A DNA stretch of 64,000 bases from Ypsolopha sequella (taxonomy: Eukaryota > Arthropoda > Insecta > Lepidoptera > Ypsolophidae), in contig OW203991.1 in NCBI GenBank assembly GCA_934047225.1, forward strand, positions 3,472,001 to 3,536,000, read 5' to 3'. The notes under the pieces were generated by a model. That model searched no databases and was not told where the DNA came from. It saw only the letters and a program-made list of their open reading frames with translations. The position numbers were made by a program, and so were the translations under genes. Of this stretch, positions 43,906 through 55,663 are shown piece by piece (within the stretch, counting starts at the first letter, position 1; the number at the start of each line of letters is the position of its first letter).

Positions 43906-44801
43906 GGCCGAGATAAATAGTCGTTGCTTAGCCTAAGTCCGTACTCGTGCTTCCCGAAGTATTACTTCAGGCTAACTTAGCTAAGTATCAATGTGTTTCT
44001 AAAATAGAAATAACTTACACGTTTGCTTGGCTAAGCATGTTCTTAGGCCAATGCTAAGAACGTGTGAATAAACTTTTTTCAATTGTATCTGTGAACTTCG
44101 TTTCGTTCGGTCAATTTAGCTCAAAAATTGTCTGTCTGTCTTTAAATCTGTATTTTTTTGTATTTTTGTACTATACAGTAAGTAAAGAAACAGTTTAAAA
44201 ATACTAGTTTAAACTACTTCTTAACTTATATTCCACGTTTATTAGTAGGGGTGTATGGATTATATTATGTATGGTCATCGATTATAATTATTTCGATGTG
44301 TATGGTGTATGGATATGTATTTAGTCTAATAACTACTAGTGATTGCTTACCTAAAAACTTCCCGTTGCATAAAATCTTAGGGCGATAAGTAGTTGTTGGT
44401 TCAGTGCAATTGGCAAACCTCTTTGGTTAAATGTGTTTAACTCCACAATCTCCGGCAATATAACATTTAGTACAGTAGCTTTCGAAAACCTGTACCTCAA
44501 TTTAAATTCGTCATCAGAAAAAAAATCGAAAGGATTAATTACATCTCTCAGGTAAAATTTTGGGAAACGGGGTAAATCAACATGAGGTTCCTGAGAAAGA
44601 TCATCAACTTCTCTAAAGAATCCCAGTAATCTTTCGAAGTCATTATCCATTGTTTATTATGTTATTATTATGTTTTACAAAGTTTTCGTGACAACAACAG
44701 AACATATCTACAGGAGTCAAGAACTACAACAGTTGTCACAGATTACTATTTTGTTCTAAGAACGTGCGTAAGCATCGAATATAGCGTACTCTGTCTCGGC
44801 T
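43906..44801 (-). mobile_element. Harbinger-type element remnant
   Basis: The minus frame 44351-44650 (99 residues) begins MDNDFERLLGFFREVDDL and contains FKLRYRFSKATVLNVILPEI, then RGLPIALNQQLLIALRFYAT and GSF. This is the N-terminal region of HARBI1/PIF-type transposases, where an RG.P....Q.L..L.FYA.GSF block precedes the DDE catalytic domain. The frame stops there and no catalytic domain follows, so only the first part remains. Ends GGCCGAGATAAATAGT and (inverted) GCCGAGACAGAGTACG could be the terminal repeats. That assignment is tentative and no target duplication was seen. Confidence 0.65.
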
Positions 44802-45054
44802 AAGAATTAGTCCGATTTTCGCGACTTAGAAGAGTGCCAAGCACTGTCTATGATAGACAAATCGATTCTTAAGCAAGTGCTTTCGCTAAGACTCTTCGAA
44901 AACTCTTCGAAAATTTCGAAACTTAAATCATGTGAGAAATTATAAATCGGGTAATTGGAAAACTCAGTGTTGAGCAGCAAAATTTTTCCCCAAACAGTTT
45001 ATTTTGTAAAGTAGGTATACATAATACAAGAGAATAATTTCCTACAATAAAGTT

Positions 45055-45330
45055 TTCTTTATAAATATTATTAGAGTGCATTACAAACTAGAAAATATCA
45101 ATCAGAAACATTGATGTAAAATTATTGTTCTGAGATTAGAAACAAATCCAAAGACAAGAATTTGAAAAAAATCCCCGGGTTAGGATTCGAACCTGCGCCC
45201 TCTTGTTATCAAGACAAATATAATTTTTTATAAATTCTTGTCTTTAGATTTGTTTCTGATTGATATTTTCTAGTTTGTAATGCACTCTAACAATATTTAG
45301 AGTATTTATAGCGATGGATTTCGCAAAATA
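45055..45330. mobile_element. tRNA-like foldback relative with tRNA sequence in one arm
   Basis: Arms TGCATTACAAACTAGAAAAT and ATTTTCTAGTTTGTAATGCA are inverted. The left arm also carries TAGGATTCGAACCTGCGCCC and TCTTGTTATCAAGACA, the reverse complement of the tRNA-like module at 59751. The right side ends GCGATGGATTTCGCAAAATA then AACATAATCTT, identical to the tail of the 59334-62723 units. Confidence 0.8.
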
Positions 45331-46451
45331 AACATAATCTTGTTCTTTACACAATTTTATTTTCATAAATTTTTGTATAATAATTTTGGGAATAGGCGCT
45401 AGGTCTAGCTAGATGTCTCTCTTGAATCCTGACCTATGTGGTGTGCAAACATGCAGTCTTGGTTCTTGGTAGATTCTTCTATAAATTGCCTTGCACATTA
45501 GCCAGCTGAGAATCTTGACATCAAGCACTGTTTCATTTAACGAATGGAATTAATGACGAGAATTCTATTCCAGAAAACGATTAGGGGCATCATAATTAAC
45601 TTTTCATAAACAGGCTTTATTCCTAGTATTTGTAAGAAGCAATTTCCTTTGACAATTGGGAAAACATGCCGCTAGATTCAAATCTATGTTTTATATGGAC
45701 ACATTTAATAAGACGTATTGTATATAGGTATTTGGTACTTATCGTACTCTTCGTAGTAAGGAGGATTGACAGATTCCTGATTTAATAATAGGTCTTGCCG
45801 AAATTGCCGTTTTCTATAGAAAATTTGCTGGAAACTCAATTTTCAGTACTAACATTTTTGCATTTTTTTAGGAATGACCAATCCATATTATGTAATTTCT
45901 TTTGTGTATGAATGAGACAACATTAAGCTAACAGCAACATTAATTTAATTTTTGAAAACTGTCAGCTGTAAAAATTATTACGAATCAGCTGTTCCATAGA
46001 AAAGTTACATAGCTACCCGACCAAAATGTATGACACAACTGCTTTTTTTTCCTAGAGTTCTCAATATTTTTTCACGAGAAGTACGTACGTAGTTCGTATG
46101 GACTGGTACTTGACTTACTTGACTGATGACGGCCCACTGAGGGCCGAAATATATTATAGCACACTGTGCGTAAAATGACCGCTTTACGCACGCTGCGCGT
46201 GCGTAAAGTCGGCATTTTCCGCACTTGTGCTATAAAAAATTATACGAAACTCGTGCCAGAAACTTTTTCTCGACTCGTGTGATTGCACTCACAACTCACA
46301 CTCGTCAGAAAACGTTTCATCGCTCTCGTATCGTAATATACTATTTCAATATTACAATTATCTTTTATTTATTTTTAAATTTATATATGTGTATTACTTC
46401 TAAATAAAAAGCTAATGGAGGCATATTATATATTTATTAAAATACTATACT
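45331..46451. other. Unassigned sequence with a GCGTGCGTAAAG hairpin
   Basis: CTTTACGCACGC-TGC-GCGTGCGTAAAG forms a perfect small hairpin at 46180-46206. No gene is recognised. Confidence 0.4.
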
Positions 46452-46761
46452 CTTCGACCAAAATAAAATAAATGGACGGGCCACAGCGTAAAGATTTTTG
46501 AAGTTTGTAAAGTGAGCGCCGGCTCTCACTTCATCTCAGTCGGTCTCTGTCTGTTAGAAGAGTGACACGTACGCTTATTATTACATGCCATCCAAATAAC
46601 TGACGAAAAAATACCTTCTTGTGCATTTCCAAAGTGCAAAAAGCAAAATAAAGACTTACAATTAGGTATTGAAGTATAGTATATATCCAATTGCTTAGAC
46701 TCGTTATGAGTGAGCAAATTGTAAAGACAAGGCCCGTCCATTCATTTTATTTTGGTCGAAG
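46452..46761 (-). mobile_element. P-like non-autonomous element with 8-bp target duplication
   Basis: Inverted ends CTTCGACCAAAATAAAAT and ATTTTATTTTGGTCGAAG extend to about 31 bp (through GGACGGGCC) with one or two mismatches. ACTATACT flanks both sides exactly (46444-46451 and 46762-46769). The interior minus strand has TGTGCATTTCCAAAGTGCAA (CAFPKC), the same THAP-like start as at 41546. The 31-bp ends, 8-bp duplication and THAP-like zinc finger together point to a P-type element (inference). Confidence 0.75.
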
Positions 46762-46769
46762 ACTATACT

Positions 46770-47539
46770 CATAACTTTCCATTTCTGAACTTTGCCAAAA
46801 ATAATTCAAAGAATACTATGAGCTAGCTCAAGCCGTTTAGGTACTTGTCACGCGGGAGATCGGTGAAAAACATGCTATAAATAAGAAATTATGACTTGTT
46901 GAATAAGTAACTAAATAAGTGACCTGGGTAGGGTTACCATCCGTGCGGATTTGTCCGAACATATCTGTCATGTTAAATTCAGGGAATTAATTTTACATGT
47001 AGAAGCAATTTCAAAGTATCTCAAACATTTCCTACCAACAATCTAAGGCCACATCTTTCCGCCTTCAAGAGATATTTAACTCCAAAGCTACCGTTGGATC
47101 GCGCCTTAGGCATAATTAATAGCAATGATACGCAGCTGTAAATAGAATCAGGCGCTACCTTACGTATGTAACTTAAAGTAATTTAAGTTACATAATAAGT
47201 AAATGTAACTTACATACAAATTATAACCCTCTATTAACATTGTGAAAATACGGTTCTTTCATGATAGTCAATTTTAGATAAAGCAATACTGAAAATCTAC
47301 ATAGTTTAGTTCATCTAAGCAGGATCTAGATAACTTCTATATCTAGGTCTTAGTTCTACCTCCGGCACATAAATATCCATATATACATATATACTTATGC
47401 ATATATACAGATATTGCTCGTATAATAGTATTAGAGAATTAGAGTACAAGACGTCAAAAGACGTGAAAACTATAGTAAATAAAATTTAATTTTATTCCTC
47501 GTATTTTATTATCTTTCTCCTTGATTGACTTTATAAATT
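46770..47539. other. Unassigned sequence
   Basis: TTAAGTTACATAATAAGTAA-type inverted words occur near 47170-47215. Nothing else is seen. Confidence 0.4.
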
Positions 47540-47765
47540 TTTTTTTTCACTGTTTAACGGCTCTGAATACAGTCTTTTTGAGCCAATAATAATTTAAAGT
47601 TCACAAGATTATATTTGTTCTATTTCCTCACACTATGCATAGAAAAACGTAAACGTGCGTAAAAGAAATAAATTATTCGGTTACGTTTAAAATACTCGCT
47701 ACGCTCGTGTTTTAAATCGTCCTCGTAATTTATCCCTTTTCGCTCTCGTAGCATAAACTACTATT
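47540..47765 (+). repeat. Direct repeat G, copy 1
   Basis: About 220 bp matching 48442-48655, including AAAGTTCACAAGATTA, CCTCACACTATGCAT and ACTCGCTACGCTCGTGTTTT. Confidence 0.85.
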
Positions 47766-48441
47766 TAAGCAGAAATGTATCTTGGACATTTCAATTATAG
47801 CACAAGCTGTACGAGTAGATATGTATGTAATCATGATGATAAAGTAAGATTATAAAATATTCAAATGCAAAATTGTAAAAAAGGGCCCCTGATATTTGCA
47901 AATATCACCAGTCTCTCAAATTAGCCACACAAGTTTTAGTGATTAAAGATTCATGATGAGTTCAAGCTGAATAAATATAAAGGTACTAATATCATTTCCA
48001 AATCAGCCTACAAACGGCCGGATTTAGGGCACAGTGATTAAACAACGGCAGAAGCCTCCAACCAACAGAAGGGCCACGATTTTTTGAAGTGAATGGATTC
48101 TTCTTTTGTTTGTATCTCGTATGGAGAAGTTATCTTATAATATGTTAAGAAGTACGGCACTCCCGGACCAACTTTTTTTAACGAAGCAAAATTTGATTTC
48201 TATCGGACGCCCTACAGCGTTTATTATTCACAGAAAAATACAACATTACATTTCTGATTGTTTACGCCAAACTTTAAAAAAGTTTTCAATGCAAGTGATC
48301 GTAAAGGCCCACTTTTTATGCATCAAAACAGAACAGAAAATCGATTATTTTGCCTTAGGGCTTTGTTATTATTATTTTTTAATTTATTTACGAGAAGTAG
48401 GCTAACCTGCAACCTTTCCTGTGTACCATAAATGTTATACT

Positions 48442-48655
48442 TTTTTTTTTCACTGTTTATCGGCTCTGGATACAGTCCTTTTGAGCCAATCATAATTTAA
48501 AGTTCACAAGATTACATTTGTTTTATTTCCTCACACTATGCATTGAAAAACGTAGTATGATACACGGGCGTAAGAGCAATAAATTACTCGGTTACGTTTA
48601 AAACACTCGCTACGCTCGTGTTTTAAATCGTCCTCGTAATTTATTCCTTTTCGCC
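48442..48655 (+). repeat. Direct repeat G, copy 2
   Basis: Second copy of the block at 47540, in the same orientation, about 0.9 kb away. The intervening sequence has no recognised gene. Confidence 0.85.
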
Positions 48656-48664
48656 CTTCTTGCC

Positions 48665-48762
48665 ATTTTCGCCTCTTACTCTCCCCCAAATTACTTCGAG
48701 GGGGTCTCCAAGTAAGATGGTCGTACCTCCACAGTCGAGCCCGGCATCAGTTCTACCACCGA
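48665..48762 (-). repeat. GTCGAGCCC repeat fragment
   Basis: CTCTCCCCCAAATTACTTCG and CCTCCACAGTCGAGCCCGGC match the end of 26455-26900. Confidence 0.75.
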
Positions 48763-48894
48763 AAAATCGCGCTTTTTACTAACTACAGCTGTTTCATCTA
48801 ATAAATGTACTAACTATTGCACGTAGGATTTCGTCAAAATAAGTACAAAATAAAAAGGAAAAAAACATAAAACCCATTTTTTTACACCTATATA

Positions 48895-49158
48895 CAACGT
48901 GTAACAGAAAGATGTAACCATATTTGAAGAGCTTATTCAGTCAATGGTATAGAACAACTTTTACTATGGGGTCAACCCTGAAATCTCAACAAAAAAAATC
49001 TGGCCTTCCGTACATTTCGGCCGAGCAGCATTGCATTTTCCTATAAAGCGAGTAATTTTTGTTTTCGATATACAGGATTTGTTCCATAGTAAAAGTTGTT
49101 CTAAACCATTTACTGAATAAGCTCTTCAAATATGGTTACACCTTTCTGTTACACATTG
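48895..49158. mobile_element. TA-flanked foldback MITE
   Basis: CAACGTGTAACAGAAAG and CTTTCTGTTACACATTG are inverted ends. The arms run about 80 bp inwards through ATATTTGAAGAGCTTATTCA and AACAACTTTTACTATGG. TATA lies outside each end. It sits eight bases from family T copy 49165. Confidence 0.85.
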
Positions 49159-49164
49159 TATATA

Positions 49165-49430
49165 TACAAGGTGAATTTGCAAACATCGTCCAAATTCATA
49201 CTTGAGCCTTGGTAAGTGAACAGCATCATGAACCAATAACGATTTTAGTAAAATTCATAAAATGAAATTTCGACTCCACATAGTGATTCACTTAGGACTG
49301 GGAGTGAGTTATAATGGGAAGTCGAAATTTCGTTATACGAATTTCACAAAAATTGTTATCGAATCATGATGCCGATCACTTACCAAGCCTCCAGTATAAA
49401 TTTGGACGATAATCAAAAAGTCACCTTGTA
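49165..49430. mobile_element. TA-flanked palindromic MITE family T, copy 5
   Basis: TACAAGGTGAATTTGCAAAC to AAAAAGTCACCTTGTA. It keeps the uninterrupted centre TTAGGACTGGGAGTGAGTTA that is disrupted in the 12442 copy. Confidence 0.85.
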
Positions 49431-49733
49431 TATCATGTAAGCACATATAGAAAGTGCGGTTATGTATACGTAATTTTGATTATATTACATGGGAGGCCTC
49501 CACTTCGTTGTTGCCCAGGGCCTCCACACCCTGTTCATATATACAATATATTCATAGTTCAGCCCTGCCTACAAAACCTATCCACCTAAGGTCAAGTAAT
49601 TTTTGGGTGTTGTATTAGTTTCAGAATTCAGTACGGTAAGGACAGGCGGTACAAACAAATCTAGTGTGTCTCGTTTTATAAAGAAATGAAAAATGGTAAG
49701 GCCGATATTCAAGCAAGTAAGTGAAATCACATT

Positions 49734-50158
49734 TTAAGGCGCTACGGAAAAAAATCGACACTTTTAGAACTTCTATATCTACTTCGGTAAATAATGTATA
49801 ATTTTGATTAAATAGTATATTATTTTTGGAATCTTTCTCTAGGGATCTGTTAAAACAGAAACGCGATTAAAGAATTTCGGCTCGATAGAAATATTTATTG
49901 AAATGAGGTCTTTATCGACACCAATTCTCCTGGTTTGACAATCTAGAATGACATATGGAATGCAATTATATTTTATTAGATGGGTTTTAACAGTATCTAG
50001 GACCTGGTTAAACGAAATTTTGATAGCAACTCTAGTACATTTTATATCAATAAAAAACCAACCTTTTGCTACTTTTCCACGAATCCGTCCCTCTCGCACT
50101 GAGGGTTTTTTCGCATATGGAGTAACAGGGACGCTAAAACTTTTAAATTTCGCCTTAA
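49734..50158 (+). mobile_element. TTAA-flanked MITE family A, best-preserved copy in plus orientation
   Basis: TTAAGGCGCTACGG opens and TTTCGCCTTAA closes, with TTAA at both borders. It contains CGAATCCGTCCCTCTCGCAC and GGGTTTTTTCGCATATGG, which are shared by at least seven fragments in the window. Confidence 0.85.
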
Positions 50159-51160
50159 GGGTGCATATAAGGTCAGATTGAGCGATCTACGGTCCGTGCG
50201 TCGTCATTTTTCGTAAACAAGCTGGGTTGGGTGCGTTTTTAATTATGTAGAAAAAAAAGCTTTCACCGTTGAGTGCGGTTCGGGCGTCTAGTTATTATTA
50301 CTGATTTCAATAATATACTGAATACTGAAGTATATAAGATAGGTACAAAGCTCAATGTGTAATTTGTTAAGAGCAGATTCGCAGCCGGATCGTGAAAAAC
50401 CCGCCCTTTACCAAAGATTTCAAAAGTTTAGATGAGCCCTGGCACCGAAAATCTATTGCATTGTTTTTGAATGCGTGCGTTAACATAATGCCGACGCGCG
50501 CACACTTATGCGTGCGCAATCTGTCTACCTACGGTCAGCAAACTGACCAGACTACTAAAGTTGTTAAAATGATTAACTTAAAGTGCACTTAAGGCGTCCA
50601 ACTATCACTGTGTTCAGATGATAACTGATTCCAAACGTGTGAGCGTCACCCATTTAAAGGTGGAAAAATTTTGGTGCTGTCATAGTACGGTAAGGGCTTA
50701 TCTTTACTTTTGAACTCCTTGCCTTTTTTTAATTAATCAAAACAGAATACTTAAATTAAAAATTCACTCAATAGTTATTCAACAAAACCTTATTGCCCAT
50801 GTATTTAGTATGTTGCCATCGGAGAGTTTCGAAATGAATTGATATAAGAGCAAGACCAATCAGCCTTTCGTACCCCATCTTGTTCATCAGGAAAGATTTT
50901 ATATTTATTAGCACGAAAATGATCGCTCGACTGACGACTCTTACCATGCCAAGATGTAGATTAAGACTGTACCTGAGCCTAGAGCATGACCAACTCCAGT
51001 CTATCTAGGATTCGTTTGAAGAAATTCGGATTCTCCTTGTATTGAAAAAAATATATTTGGTTTATTAATCTTTTCTCTAGGGATCTTACGTATAAACAAT
51101 GTACTAAGATTTATACTTTTGTCAAAAAAAAATGTTTTGCACCCTCTTTTTTTTTTGGTT
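50159..51160. other. Unassigned sequence
   Basis: No motif or repeat is recognised. Confidence 0.45.
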
Positions 51161-51470
51161 TTCAAACGTTCGCTTGAAGAACGTGGTTAAGAGATCAACT
51201 TGATTTTTTTTTCATAAAATAGGTAATAGAAATATAAAGGTATAACACCTAAATTCAATATTTTTTTCCCTCCAAAATATTTCAGTATTAGCTAAAAATA
51301 CACCAATTTGTTGTTTCGCTGCGTGATCACTAGTATTACGCGTCTAAGAAAAAGAGGCCAATGAGCAAACATATAATCGCCTCTATGAAAAGCAAATAAG
51401 GTCTTTGCCATTAGACTTATTGTGCTGGACGGTTAATAAAAAAAGTTGCTAGGGTATGCCATCTTCTTAA
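51161..51470. repeat. Dispersed repeat E, copy 2
   Basis: Matches 1-306 throughout. It ends at the TTAA that also begins the adjacent family B element. Confidence 0.8.
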
Positions 51471-51961
51471 GGCGAATGGATACGCCAACTGCAATTTGGA
51501 CCTGTCTTTGAAGGCCTGCTCCTCCCACACGGGTGGTCCAAAAACTTTCATAAAAATATATAATAGGCATTATAGAGTCAAAAATAAATTTCAAGTTTCG
51601 TAAACTGTTTTTCTATTGTAAGTTTTGACAAAAAAAATCGAAAGACATCGAAAGTTTCACATGATTAACACAAGAATTCTCTTACTCCTTCCAAACGCCT
51701 AAAGCGATTTTAATTATTATTTTACCAAATTATAGGAAATTTTTAGATCTAAAAAATTCAAGTTCAAAATTTTTTTTCCGTTAATGGCGTCCATGTGAAA
51801 AGTATTATTTTCTCCTATTTTGCGCTAGCCGGAGACGCAGTGGTTGTCGTTACAGCCACTTTTCAAGGCACGCTGAAATGAACGTTATTTCAATGTCGTT
51901 TCCGTGGATATTTGTACCGACACACATCGAGTTGCTTATTTAGCGTGGTCATACGAATTAA
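51467..51961 (+). mobile_element. TTAA-flanked MITE family B, copy 2
   Basis: TTAAGGCGAATGGATACGCC to TAGCGTGGTCATACGAATTAA, with TTAA at both borders. It is closely similar to the inverted copy at 29261-29756. Confidence 0.8.
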
Positions 51962-52519
51962 CTTGCGGACGGTCAGAAAGAAGAAGGGGTCGGACGCATC
52001 CTGAACTTGCATAATTTCGGATTGTTTTTTTTTCTATATTCTTCCACTTGGCAGTCTTGGCACACCATAGACTGTACTCTGCTTCCGCATTAGTGGGACA
52101 AAAATATTAGCAAAACATTGCTAATACTCTTGTCCCCCTAATGCTGCCGAATTTTTCCGTCCCGTGTTCGTTACGCGCCGGCTTACGTTAGATTTCAGGG
52201 GGGATACATGCCACCTATCTCATAAAATATTTATTAACTTTTTTGTCTAAGTACCTCCGTCACAATTTACCTCGTGTTTAATTGTTGTATTATATTTATT
52301 AAAGTCCCTGCGCTTTTTAAAACAATCTGTATGTATTATTATTAATATACACAATAACCTCTTTTGTATTGGGAAATAACCATATAAATTTCCTTGAAAC
52401 AATCGTATAAAACCATAGATAGAGTGGATGACCTTCTTTTGTAATACAAATACAGTTTCAATGTTTGCTTCACGACCCCATATCAAATTGCCATGTGGTA
52501 TGATGCTGTGTAAGCATCT

Positions 52520-52968
52520 GGAGCTGTATTTTTGAATCACTCGCCGTGAATCATATATTCACGCACGAAAAAAAATCAAGTACGAAATTCAATTCTATTG
52601 GTCACGATTTTACGTATTTTTGAATCAGTAGAAATCATTGTAAACGGTTTTCGTTTCACGCAGAAAAAATTAAAACCGGAAAGCAATATTTCGTTGATTT
52701 TAAAAACCGGTAATGAATGGAGGTGAACGGAATGTAAATTAAAAAGTTATAATGTCATGTCAGTCTCATCGATGCATCGACATCGACATTTTCTTCTTAT
52801 CATTCTTGCATAGTTTCTACTACTAGAAATCGGAAAACGAGTGGGCCAGACCACTCGTTGCAGAATTCACGGGTAGAATTTTCAAAAATACAGATTTCAA
52901 GTTTTCGTATGCGAATCATGCGGATTCATATGCGAATTGAAATTCGAATGATTCAAAAATACAGCTCC
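52520..52968. mobile_element. Candidate MITE with GGAGCTG ends
   Basis: GGAGCTGTATTTTTGAATCA and TGATTCAAAAATACAGCTCC are perfect 20-bp inverted ends. A second internal hairpin, ACGAGTGGGCCAGACCACTCGT, lies near 52838. No duplication of the target is evident. Confidence 0.7.
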
Positions 52969-53001
52969 TGTAATGAACAATTCTGACAGTTGCTACGTCT
53001 G

Positions 53002-53412
53002 TTAAAGCGCTGCTACGGAAAAAATCGACACTTTTAGAACTTGCATATCTACTTCAGTAAATAATGTATTATTTTGATAAAATAGTATATCATTTTTGGA
53101 ATGTCTTTCTAGGGATCTGTTAAACAGAAACGCGACTGGAGAAATTTGGCTCGGTAAAAATATTTATTGAAATGATGTCTTTTTCGAAACCAATTCTCCA
53201 GGTTTGACAATTTAGAATGACATTAGGACTGCCATTATATTTAATTAGATGGGTTTTGACGGTATCTAGGACATGGTTAAACGGTATATTGATAGCAACT
53301 TTAGTACATTTTATATTAATAAAAACCGACATGTTGCAACTTTTCACGAATCCTTCCCTCTCGCACTGAGAGTTTTTTCGCATATGGAGTAACAGGGACG
53401 CTAAAACTTTTT
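53002..53412 (+). mobile_element. TTAA MITE family A, copy with lost right end
   Basis: Starts TTAAAGCGCTGCTACGG and aligns with 49734-50158 to GACGCTAAAACTTTT. The closing CGCCTTAA is missing. Confidence 0.8.
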
Positions 53413-54948
53413 TGAACTGGATACTCTGCTCACGTCATGTATAGGGGCCTGTTCGAAACCTCTATACGAGACTCGAGAGTTCCGCAGATCAAGGCATTTG
53501 ACATTAGGTACTTTTTGACAGGGGAGTTCGATCGTGAAACAAAACTTTATGATAAGCTCATTGACATATCTTTGGTTCCTTTACTCATTGCTTTATCTGC
53601 GCATTTGTTGACAGATATTTGATTTCTTATTTCAGATTATTACATTTTTTAATCGTTTATTATTTGTTATTACTGTTATTAGTTATTATTCAAGACAAGT
53701 TAAGTAATATTTATTTGATCGGAATAATAAAAATTACCTCGTGAGCAAATGAACTCCCGTCCATCACTGACATATTATTATAAGATATCTATGGCCACCA
53801 TTAATTCATTAATTCCTTCCTCTATGATCGAGTAAAGAGGAGACTTAAGATATTTTCATTTGTTCCTCGTTGAGTAAAGAGGCAATTGAAACTGATACCT
53901 CCCACAAAAATCAACGGGCATAATGTGCTGTAAACATCAACCCAAAACTAATGTTTGCCTTTATCACAATCAGTTTCATACAAATTTGCTCACCCCGAAA
54001 ACATATAGGGCACTTTTGAAATTTTGTTCACAATTAGGTGTTATAGCACAAGTATAAATATAGGAAAAACCTTTATACAGATTATTTTGTAGAAATCTAC
54101 ATAATATAGGTAATTTTTAGATTTTCCCTGACTCCTTTTCTAACACGTTCTTTGCCTCTTTTCCTGTCGCCCCGCTCTGGTTCTCCTGTTTTGTTTGCAC
54201 AACTAGTCACGAGCAAACCATAGAATAGTTACCTTTTATTATTCTAAAGAGCAAACAGACGACAGACGTCACAATTATGCTGCGTTCTGAGTCATGACAT
54301 AATCGATTATATCGCGTCCATCGTCATTCCGAGTCATTGTGAGCCCGATAACGATAGCCCTACAATGATCTCTATGAGCTATCATCGCCCATACTTCAAA
54401 GCGTTTGCACTGTGATCGATCTATCAAAAGTGACAGCCGCCTGGCGGCAATTTCGCAAATAGGTTATTCGGAGCAAAAAAGTTTTATACCTATTAAATAT
54501 TTTTCAAAGATTGTAATTAGAAGAAATGACTTTTTGGACCTTGTAAATTAGTATTGCTTTTGTATTCACGTAACGTAAACAAATTTCTACAAATTCTGTC
54601 ACTTTTAAATGTCAACGCCCATGTCGCGTTCAAAAAAGTTCCGAGTGGATCATAAGTTCAAGCAGTGATGGACGACATTTTTATTCGGAACGACTCGATG
54701 GGCGTGAGAAGTTTGATGGTAGTTTTAGCACTATTAGCGCCATGCGGAACGCGCTGCTAGTCTCGAGCGCACAGACGTTTTACGTCGTTGTTTTCACGTC
54801 AAAATATCCGAATATTCCGACAACTTACAATATACGAGTAATATGAGTATGACGTGTATTGCCTATCCTATGGGAAATAGTGAATTATTGCCAATAATGT
54901 AGATGTAATATAAGGAATTTGTAATATAAGTAATTTGCTATTTTTCAG
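53413..54948. other. Region upstream of the transporter exon; no exon identified
   Basis: The reading frame of the transporter requires an upstream exon with the start codon. I could not identify it here, since there is no convincing short ATG exon with a GT donor. It may lie here or further left. A frame at 53437-53622 has no motif. Confidence 0.4.
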
Positions 54949-55084
54949 GTGTTCATTTCACTTACTGCATGGCTACAATGTTGGACGCTGTCGTATATGT
55001 ACGGAGTGCAATCAGTTATGTTTCCCAGTCTCAGAGCACCTGATAGCAAACTTCAACTCACGACGGAACAAGCATCTTGGATTC
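54949..55084 (+). CDS. Sugar transporter (trehalose-transporter type), internal exon
   Basis: A TATTTTTCAG acceptor precedes and a GTAAGT donor follows. The 136-bp exon is open in the frame VFISLTAWLQCWTLSYMYGV then QSVMFPSLRA and LQLTTEQASWI. This is the first transmembrane helix and first external loop of insect sugar porters of the MFS (Tret1-like), which move sugars such as trehalose or glucose across the plasma membrane. A stop lies in frame just upstream of the acceptor (TAA 13 to 15 bases before it), so this is not the first exon. The donor leaves phase 1, which joins in frame to the exon at 63554. Substrate is not predictable from this part. Confidence 0.85.
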
Positions 55085-55587
55085 GTAAGTAAAACATTTT
55101 TAAAACCTGTGATACCAAAATACTATTGACAACACAAACAATATTTCGAAATACAAAATTTGTATTTCGAAATATTTATTGCATATATTTATTGTATTTA
55201 AACAATTAAATAATCGTTTATTCTCCATATGAAGGGTACAAGGCTACAACGATGAATGTCCGATTTTTTTTTTATTTTTTTTTATTTTGTCTTTAGTAGC
55301 ACTTTCGAATCTCAATCATTTCGTCCAGTATCATACACTAGAACGTTGTCAGTCAAGAGATATATCAGAAAGAAATATTCCTTTCCACAGCAACAACGCT
55401 GAGTCACTGTGACTGATAATGATAAGTGATAACACTGTGAAATGTGTGTGAGCAGTTAAAACGCTGAATGTCCAATTCGGAACGCTGCATCTGTCAATGT
55501 CAAATTTCACGAAATATTATTTGTCTGTCATTCATTGCTGAAGAAGTTGCTCTCAAGATTGCTAAATAATTCTTAAGTTTTAAGAAC

Positions 55588-55663
55588 AGAAGATAAATTA
55601 CTTTGGAAAAAATTAGGTTTTGCCAGCACTAAAACTAAAATAAAAGCCTTCAGAATCGGCTTT
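55588..55663. mobile_element. Half copy of the 18736 foldback MITE
   Basis: CTTTGGAAAAAATTAGGTTT through GCCTTCAGAATCGGCTTT matches only the right arm of 18736-18896. Confidence 0.8.

Noticed and set aside
54935..55129. Frame starting MLFFRCSFHLLHGYNVG across the transporter exon
   Set aside because: It is in the wrong frame. The neighbouring frame gives a clear sugar-porter helix and fits both splice sites and the next exon.
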